Assembly: GCA_042408875.1 (NCBI GenBank)
Contig: JBHOQS010000022.1
Span: 372,001-436,000, forward strand
Direction: 5' to 3'
Source of the DNA: JBHOQS01 sp042408875
GTDB taxonomy: Bacteria > Chloroflexota > UBA11872 > JBHOQS01
Length of the DNA stretch: 64,000 nucleotides
The notes under the pieces are model-generated. The model worked only from the letters and a program-made list of their open reading frames with translations. It did no database searches and had not been told where the DNA came from. Position numbers and translations under genes: made by a program. This document shows, piece after piece, positions 59,518 to 64,000 of this stretch. The stretch's first letter is position 1. Each line of letters opens with the position of its first letter.

Positions 59518-60330
59518 TTAGGGTGTCTTTATTTTCATTATTTTTATTTTCATTTTTTTCTTAATCATTTTATCCTTCGGTGGTTTCCCCGGAGAGAAGC
59601 ATGCTTTCTGCAACCGCCTTGCTGCCGGTGCAGCCACGAGCAGTCCGGCTGACGCGCCTAGGAGCAGGCCACCGGCTACATCACTCGCCCAGTGCACGCC
59701 TAGGTAGGCTCGCGTCATCCCCAGCAGCACGGCCAGGCACATGAGAGCCGGCGGAGCGAGCCGTGCCAGACGGCCGCCGCGGGCACGGAGCACCTGCGCC
59801 AAGTAGGCGCCGAAGAAGCCGCTGCGCGTGGCGTGCCCACTGGGGAAGGCGCCGTGCAGCATGAGAGTGGCGAGCGGGTACGAGACCGCTCGATGGAACT
59901 CTGCAGGGATGAGTGGTTGGTTCACCACAAGCTTCAGCCCAAGCTCCAGGGCAAGCAACGGAAGAAAGGCCAGCGGCGTCAGCGACCACCAGCCGCAGCC
60001 TGCCCGCCACAGTAGCACACAGCCAGCAAGGGCATAGAGCAAGGAGAGCTCTCCAGAGAGGAGGATGCTCGCCGCCGCAGCTGGCGCGTCGAGCAGGGGG
60101 CTCCAGAGCGAGCGCATTGCCTGGGCGACCGCCAGGTCGAACGCGGCCAGTACTCGGAGATGCACAAGTCCGGCGAGTAGGGCAAAGGCGCCGATGCCGA
60201 TGCCGCTGATCAGCCCTGTTGTTGCCGGAATATACTGGGAGACGTACACCCGCGGGCGGGGGTGCAGTGCCCGCGCCGGGGTGGAGGCTTCCGCTTCACG
60301 CACAGGTACTCCTCCAATACATGCGTACAT
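59518..60330 (-). CDS. PAP2-family phosphatase with lysine-rich tail
   Basis: 270 residues from ATG 60330 (GAGG 6 nt upstream). About six membrane helices and the phosphatase motifs KLVVNQPLIPAEFHR (KxxxxxxRP-like, degenerate), PSGHATRSG and TRAYLGVHWASD. The family dephosphorylates lipid phosphates such as undecaprenyl pyrophosphate or phosphatidic acid at the membrane. The last ~20 residues are odd: Lys/Met/Ile only (KDKMIKKKMKIKIMKIK), encoded by an AT-rich tract (59527-59574) unlike the rest of the window. It is either a basic membrane-surface tail or recently acquired sequence. Confidence 0.82.
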   Translation of the reverse strand: MYACIGGVPVREAEASTPARALHPRPRVYVSQYIPATTGLISGIGIGAFALLAGLVHLRVLAAFDLAVAQAMRSLWSPLLDAPAAAASILLSGELSLLYALAGCVLLWRAGCGWWSLTPLAFLPLLALELGLKLVVNQPLIPAEFHRAVSYPLATLMLHGAFPSGHATRSGFFGAYLAQVLRARGGRLARLAPPALMCLAVLLGMTRAYLGVHWASDVAGGLLLGASAGLLVAAPAARRLQKACFSPGKPPKDKMIKKKMKIKIMKIKTP

Positions 60331-60406
60331 ACGCGGCCTCACCGGCACAGCTCTACACGGAGAAGCTGTCTCTCAGTGTGCTGTGTCCTGCCGCTCTCTT
60401 TGCCTA

Positions 60407-60448
60407 ACTAGCTGAAATACTATCCGTACTAGCTGAAATACTATCTGT
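60407..60448 (+). repeat. 21-bp tandem duplication before a deacetylase-like gene
   Basis: ACTAGCTGAAATACTAT-CCGT at 60407-60427 and the same with CTGT at 60428-60448, one mismatch. A TAGAAT -10 box follows at 60453-60458, so the copies flank or cover the -35 region of the gene at 60539. Confidence 0.9.
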
Positions 60449-60538
60449 CTGATAGAATGGGCATGACTGTATGCTCTGCGTCGGTGAGCGTAACGCACGC
60501 GTCTGCTGTTTGAAACGGTGTAGGCGAGGCAGAGCCCT

Positions 60539-61819
60539 ATGCCTGGTGTACCGCTTGATCACAGTGAAGACGCAGGCACGCCGGCTTCTGCGGTGCATGT
60601 CCGCGTGCGGCTCCCCCTGCTCTGCCAGCCGATCTGCCTGATTATCGACGATCCTTTCCCCTGCCAGAACCTCGCGTACTACGAGCAGTGGCCCGACCCG
60701 CACGTGCGCGATATCCCAGTGCGCTTCTTACAGGCGTTCGCAGACCTCTGCGCGGAGTACGGCGTGCGCGGCAAGTTCTCGGTCCTGCCCTACCCGGCCG
60801 GGCTGGGACGTATCGACCAGGGCCTGCGCGGCGTCCCCCAGGAAGAACTCCGGGCGTGGCTTGAGGTGTGCCGCCGTGACATTCTGCCGCGCTTCTCCAT
60901 TGGTCCGGAAATCCTGACGCACTGGTACATGCTTGATCTTAAGACGCTGCGCCTGACCGACTGTCCCGAGAAGGTGATGGAGCCGCGGCACACGCGCGAG
61001 AGTTTGGCCGAGTATATTGCCTTTGGCCTGGAAATTCTGAAAAACGTCGGGCTGCCGGCCACCGGCGTGACCTCTCCTGGGGCATTCGGACGCAGCATTG
61101 AGCCGACCTACTGGCGGGCCATCCACGATGCCGTCAAGCGTGTGACGGGGTCGCCAGTGGCGTGGTACTTCCTGCATGTGGACCAGCACTCCCCGCTCGT
61201 TCCGCCGCGCGCTATGCTCCTCGATACACAGACGGGCGAGGGCTGCGTCTCGATCGTGAGCGGCTCCGGCGATCCCCTGTGGCGCACGCAGGACCCCTAC
61301 AACGAGCCGGCGCGCATCGACGAGCACATCACGGAAGACGGCCAGGATGGCCGGCTGGTGCGGCTTTTCCGTGGCGGTGGTCCGATCATCTGGCATACCC
61401 ACTGGCAGAGCCTCTTCTCCGATGGCCGGGAGACCGGGCTGGGTGCGCTGCGAGAAGTCTTGCGACGCATCCGCGAGCATCTGGGCGAGCGCGTCCTGTG
61501 GATGACCGCGGCTGAGCTGGCTGACTATACCCTAGCCTCTTCAGCAGTGACCACGCGTCTGGAACGCACTGGCCGGGGCTATACCCTCCTGGTGGAGTGT
61601 CCTTTCGGGACCCGCCATCTGACGTGCACCCTTGAGCTGCCGCAGCCCCTGGCCGTGCGTGACGTGCAGGTCGATGGCCGGCCGCTGCGGCGACTCGATC
61701 CGGCGGCGCGGGTGCTCGAGCCGGAGAGCTGGCGAGCAGGCCCCGATGGCGTCAGCTGGGCGTGCGATGTCCAGGCACAGCAAGCGCTCACGGTGACGTT
61801 CCTGACCGGCGACGCGTGA
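60539..61819 (+). CDS. Polysaccharide-deacetylase-superfamily-like protein
   Basis: 426 residues from ATG 60539. The N-terminal part resembles the NodB/deacetylase barrel: CLIIDDPFPCQNLAYY with the acidic metal motif, VRGKFSVLPYPAG, ATGVTSPGAFG and IIWHTHWQSLF. Residues ~335-426 form a beta-sandwich (LLVECPFGTRHLTCTLELPQP … VRDVQVDGRPLRRLD). No signal peptide, so a cytoplasmic glycoside or polyol-ester hydrolase is possible. I cannot assign the substrate. Confidence 0.65.
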   Translation: MPGVPLDHSEDAGTPASAVHVRVRLPLLCQPICLIIDDPFPCQNLAYYEQWPDPHVRDIPVRFLQAFADLCAEYGVRGKFSVLPYPAGLGRIDQGLRGVPQEELRAWLEVCRRDILPRFSIGPEILTHWYMLDLKTLRLTDCPEKVMEPRHTRESLAEYIAFGLEILKNVGLPATGVTSPGAFGRSIEPTYWRAIHDAVKRVTGSPVAWYFLHVDQHSPLVPPRAMLLDTQTGEGCVSIVSGSGDPLWRTQDPYNEPARIDEHITEDGQDGRLVRLFRGGGPIIWHTHWQSLFSDGRETGLGALREVLRRIREHLGERVLWMTAAELADYTLASSAVTTRLERTGRGYTLLVECPFGTRHLTCTLELPQPLAVRDVQVDGRPLRRLDPAARVLEPESWRAGPDGVSWACDVQAQQALTVTFLTGDA

Positions 61820-62453
61820 GCCTTGTCGTAAGGGCTTGTGTTGGACGGCAACGGATGCGGAGAGCGGATTACTGCACGGATGGCAAGGAGGCCGTGACGG
61901 GCGGAGAGATGGGCCGGCAATAGGGAACAGGTTGAAGGGGGACTGGCCGGTCTGGACACAGGTTTTCATGTATTACGTATGATATATGATACGGATTGCG
62001 GCACCGGCGGGTCTCTGCCGCGTATGACGCCGGTCCTGCGTCAGGACGCAGAGGGTGTGGCACAGCCGATCCTGAAAGAGAAGAGAAAGCGGGCATGAGC
62101 GGCCGTAGGGGCGCGGTCACTGCGCTCCTACCCTATGCCGTGCCCCTTACCGCCCATGACACCGGTTTTCGTAGTATGGTACGGCCGGTGCCGCACGGCC
62201 GGTCTCCGCTGCCCACCCGATGAGACCAGAGGTGCCGCTACGAGCATGGTCGAACGCAGGACGTGCACGTGTCGCGGAGAGGTAGCGGGCCGTGTTCCTC
62301 ATGGCGGTGCGGCACCGGCGCGAGATCGGCAAGCCCTGTGCACCTGTTTGGTTCGCACAATCCGCTCGGCGACACCTGTTGACAGCACGTCCGCGACCGA
62401 GCACCTTAGGGAACAGGTGGCAAAGGGATAAAGCGAGAAGGGAGGTCTGGGAT
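61820..62453. other. 634-bp intergenic region before a sugar-binding protein gene
   Basis: It contains the third copy of the dispersed 22-bp element (61850-61871), a TATGATA direct repeat (near 61977), a spaced direct repeat ACGGCCGGT near 62181 and 62196, and no supported ORF. The ribosome site GGGAGG for the next gene is at its end. Confidence 0.45.
61850..61871 (+). repeat. Dispersed 22-bp element, copy 3
   Basis: AACGGATG-CGGA-GAGCGGATTA; 18 of 22 positions match copy 1 (14545-14566). Like the others it lies between genes. Confidence 0.45.
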
Positions 62454-63770
62454 ATGGCACTGCTCACTCGCCGCGCGATATTGGGCATGGCTGCCGGTGT
62501 TGGCGGTCTCCTGACGGCCTGCCGCGTTGCGGGCAGGCCCGCCACCCAGGAGGGCCAGCCAACGATTGGCCCCACGACCCTGGAACATCTGGACTGGTGG
62601 TCGCCTGAGGCGAGCCAGCTCCATAAGGAGTATTTCGAGGGCCTGGCCAAGGAGATCAACGAGCGGTACCCGCAAATTACGGTCAAGTACGTCTTCGCGC
62701 CCAACACCACCGGCGTACGCGAGAAGTGGATCGTGCTGTCGGCTGCCGGCACGCCTGTCGATACGTCGCAGGTCTCGGTGGCCTTTGTGCGCTACCTGAT
62801 GGAGGCCGACCTGCTGGAGCCGCTGGACTCGTACATGGCCAAGACGCCGCATATGGCCCTGAACAACTTCGTGGATACCGGCCTGTTTTATAACACCTAC
62901 CAGGGCAAGCACTATGGCGTGCCGTACGATGGGCCGGCCACCGGGGTAATTGCCTACAATATCGAGCACTTCCGCGAGGTGGGGCTGAACCCGTCCCGCG
63001 AGTTCACCTGGAGATGGACCTCAGAGCAGTTCCTGGATGCGGCGCGGCGGCTGGTCAAGCGCGAGGGCGAGCAGATCGTGCGCGGTGGCTTTGCCCCGCC
63101 GGGCGGCGGCTCGGAGAGCTTCTGTCGCTGGCTGTACCCCTTCGGCGGCAAGTTCTATGCTCCGGACTACAAGCGCGTGCTGTTCAACGACCAGAAAGGC
63201 CGTGACACGCTGCAGTTCATGGTGGACCTGCGGCACAAGCACAACATAGCAAATCCTACCCAGGGCGCCACATTCGAGAACGAGCAGATCTCCATGGTTA
63301 TCTCCGGAAGCTGGGCGTCGGGCTACCATCTGGAGCGCAACCCGAACCTTAAGTTCGACTTCGCGCCGTATCCGAGGGGCCCGCAGGGACAGCAGCCCGG
63401 CAGCGTGACGTGGACGAACATGTGGAGCATGGCCAAAGCCAGCACTAAGAAAGAGGCGGCCTGGCTGTGGATGAGCTATGTGAACGCCGAGCCTACGCTG
63501 GAGCGCTGGTTCGCCGGCCACTACAAGCGCGCTGCCGGCCGTAAAGAGTTCTACAAGAGCGAGGCCTGGAAGCAGGTGACGCGACAGTACCCCTCCCTGG
63601 TCGACATCGAGAAGCTCGCCGATATGAGCGGGGAGTACCCCTGGGTGAAGCCCGATGAGATCACCCGCGAGACGGCCGACCTGTGGCGCCGGATCATCAA
63701 CAACGAGATCGCGGTGAACGAAGCGCTCAACCAGATGGAGCAGATCTGCAACCGCATCCTGGCGGGCTAG
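62454..63770 (+). CDS. ABC transporter sugar-binding Tat lipoprotein, orphan
   Basis: 438 residues from ATG 62454 with GGGAGG about 9 nt upstream. The signal LLTRRAILGMAAGVGGLLTAC combines a twin-arginine motif and a lipobox. The family 1 solute-binding body follows: LEHLDWWSPEASQ, FAPNTTGVREKWIVLSAAGTP, GKHYGVPYDGPATGVIAYN and MVISGSWASGYHL. It would bind a sugar or oligosaccharide. A further signal-peptide-encoding start follows at 63929, so it may belong to a transporter operon that continues beyond the window. Confidence 0.88.
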   Translation: MALLTRRAILGMAAGVGGLLTACRVAGRPATQEGQPTIGPTTLEHLDWWSPEASQLHKEYFEGLAKEINERYPQITVKYVFAPNTTGVREKWIVLSAAGTPVDTSQVSVAFVRYLMEADLLEPLDSYMAKTPHMALNNFVDTGLFYNTYQGKHYGVPYDGPATGVIAYNIEHFREVGLNPSREFTWRWTSEQFLDAARRLVKREGEQIVRGGFAPPGGGSESFCRWLYPFGGKFYAPDYKRVLFNDQKGRDTLQFMVDLRHKHNIANPTQGATFENEQISMVISGSWASGYHLERNPNLKFDFAPYPRGPQGQQPGSVTWTNMWSMAKASTKKEAAWLWMSYVNAEPTLERWFAGHYKRAAGRKEFYKSEAWKQVTRQYPSLVDIEKLADMSGEYPWVKPDEITRETADLWRRIINNEIAVNEALNQMEQICNRILAG

Positions 63771-63815
63771 GCTGAGAGTGGGTGCTCTGCTGGTCAGGCA
63801 CGCATATGCTTACGG

Positions 63816-63867
63816 GCAGGGCGGCCCCGGCGCCGTGCTCCCGGGGTACCCGCTGGAGCCGCCCTGC
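63816..63867 (+). terminator. GC-rich hairpin after the sugar-binding protein gene
   Basis: GCAGGGCGGC (63816-63825) pairs with GCCGCCCTGC (63858-63867) around a 32-nt GC-rich loop. There is no T-run; it may protect the upstream mRNA, as hairpins after binding-protein genes often do, while letting downstream genes be transcribed. Confidence 0.4.
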
Positions 63868-63928
63868 ACCGGGCACCTCTCGGCGGCTTGCCAGCCCCTG
63901 GTCAGCGCAAAGGCGGAGGGACGAGACC

Positions 63929-64000
63929 ATGCCACGATCACAGGCGCCTGTCCACTGGACGCGGCGGCGGCTTCTCACCGGTGTCGCAGGGGCGCCCCTG
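63929..64000 (+). CDS. Start of a further Tat-exported protein, probably a solute-binding protein (truncated by window)
   Basis: ATG 63929 with GGAGGG about 9 nt upstream. The 24 visible residues (MPRSQAPVHWTRRRLLTGVA then GAPL) form a twin-arginine signal start like those of the two sugar-binding proteins upstream. The frame is open to the end of the window. Its identity as a binding protein is an inference from the signal peptide and position. Confidence 0.65.
   Translation, partial: MPRSQAPVHWTRRRLLTGVAGAPL

Noticed and set aside
62147..62752. 201-codon minus-strand open frame across the start of the third sugar-binding gene
   Set aside because: It runs antisense through the clear signal peptide and ribosome site of the plus-strand gene and has no protein features.

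Overview
The window is about 64 kb of GC-rich chromosome that reads like a thermophilic or soil member of the Chloroflexota, most likely class Thermomicrobia. That placement is an inference from style only: twin-arginine lipoprotein solute-binding proteins, an AfsR/BTAD regulator with NB-ARC and TPR domains, an ArsA ATPase with an Hsp20-like tail, a second EF-G-like GTPase, a LutB-LutA fusion and many GTG starts. There is no 16S rRNA to confirm it. The only RNA gene found is tRNA-Pro(GGG). No CRISPR array, prophage, transposase or replication origin was seen.

Layout. 1-6 kb: end of a HIRAN-like protein, a lipoprotein with SPOR-like repeats and a beta-propeller, then a translationally coupled ECF sigma / anti-sigma / ABC exporter operon. 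6-16 kb: EF-G-like factor, an enolase-superfamily dehydratase, a PHP phosphoesterase/HAD phosphatase pair, an orphan sugar-binding protein, a small methyltransferase, a uronate-dehydrogenase-like enzyme and a second enolase-family enzyme. 16-31 kb: small acidic protein plus ArsA-Hsp20 ATPase, alpha/beta hydrolase, DoxX membrane protein, NMNAT-like enzyme, LutBA fusion, AfsR-type regulator, a badly decayed lipoprotein gene, MBL hydrolase, tRNA-Pro, a hydroxyacid dehydrogenase and an isolated fliP. 31-38 kb: PA14 lipoprotein, two receiver proteins, site-2 protease, Ca2+/H+ exchanger, HEAT-repeat protein, NIPSNAP protein and glucarate dehydratase.

39-44 kb is an assimilatory sulfate operon: APS kinase-ATP sulfurylase fusion, sulfite reductase, APS reductase and a coupled small protein of unknown function. 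44-64 kb: SDR, a tandem AAA_5 ATPase, methylmalonate-semialdehyde dehydrogenase, a gene split by an amber codon, oligoendopeptidase F, a rhamnulose-phosphate aldolase/lactaldehyde dehydrogenase fusion, an internally deleted MFS transporter and frameshifted GNAT gene, a luciferase-like oxidoreductase, two more sugar-binding proteins and the first codons of a third, a PAP2 phosphatase and a deacetylase-like protein.

Together the metabolic genes point to a heterotroph using plant-derived sugar acids and deoxysugars (uronate, glucarate, galactonate/gluconate-like acids, rhamnose) and assimilating sulfate. The solute-binding proteins have no permeases in the window, so they must share transporters encoded elsewhere.

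Three genome-scale peculiarities stand out. Short two-copy tandem duplications of 8-21 bp occur in nearly every longer intergenic region. GC-rich REP-like hairpins and a dispersed 22-bp element recur between genes. Several genes are damaged by nonsense codons, frameshifts or deletion.
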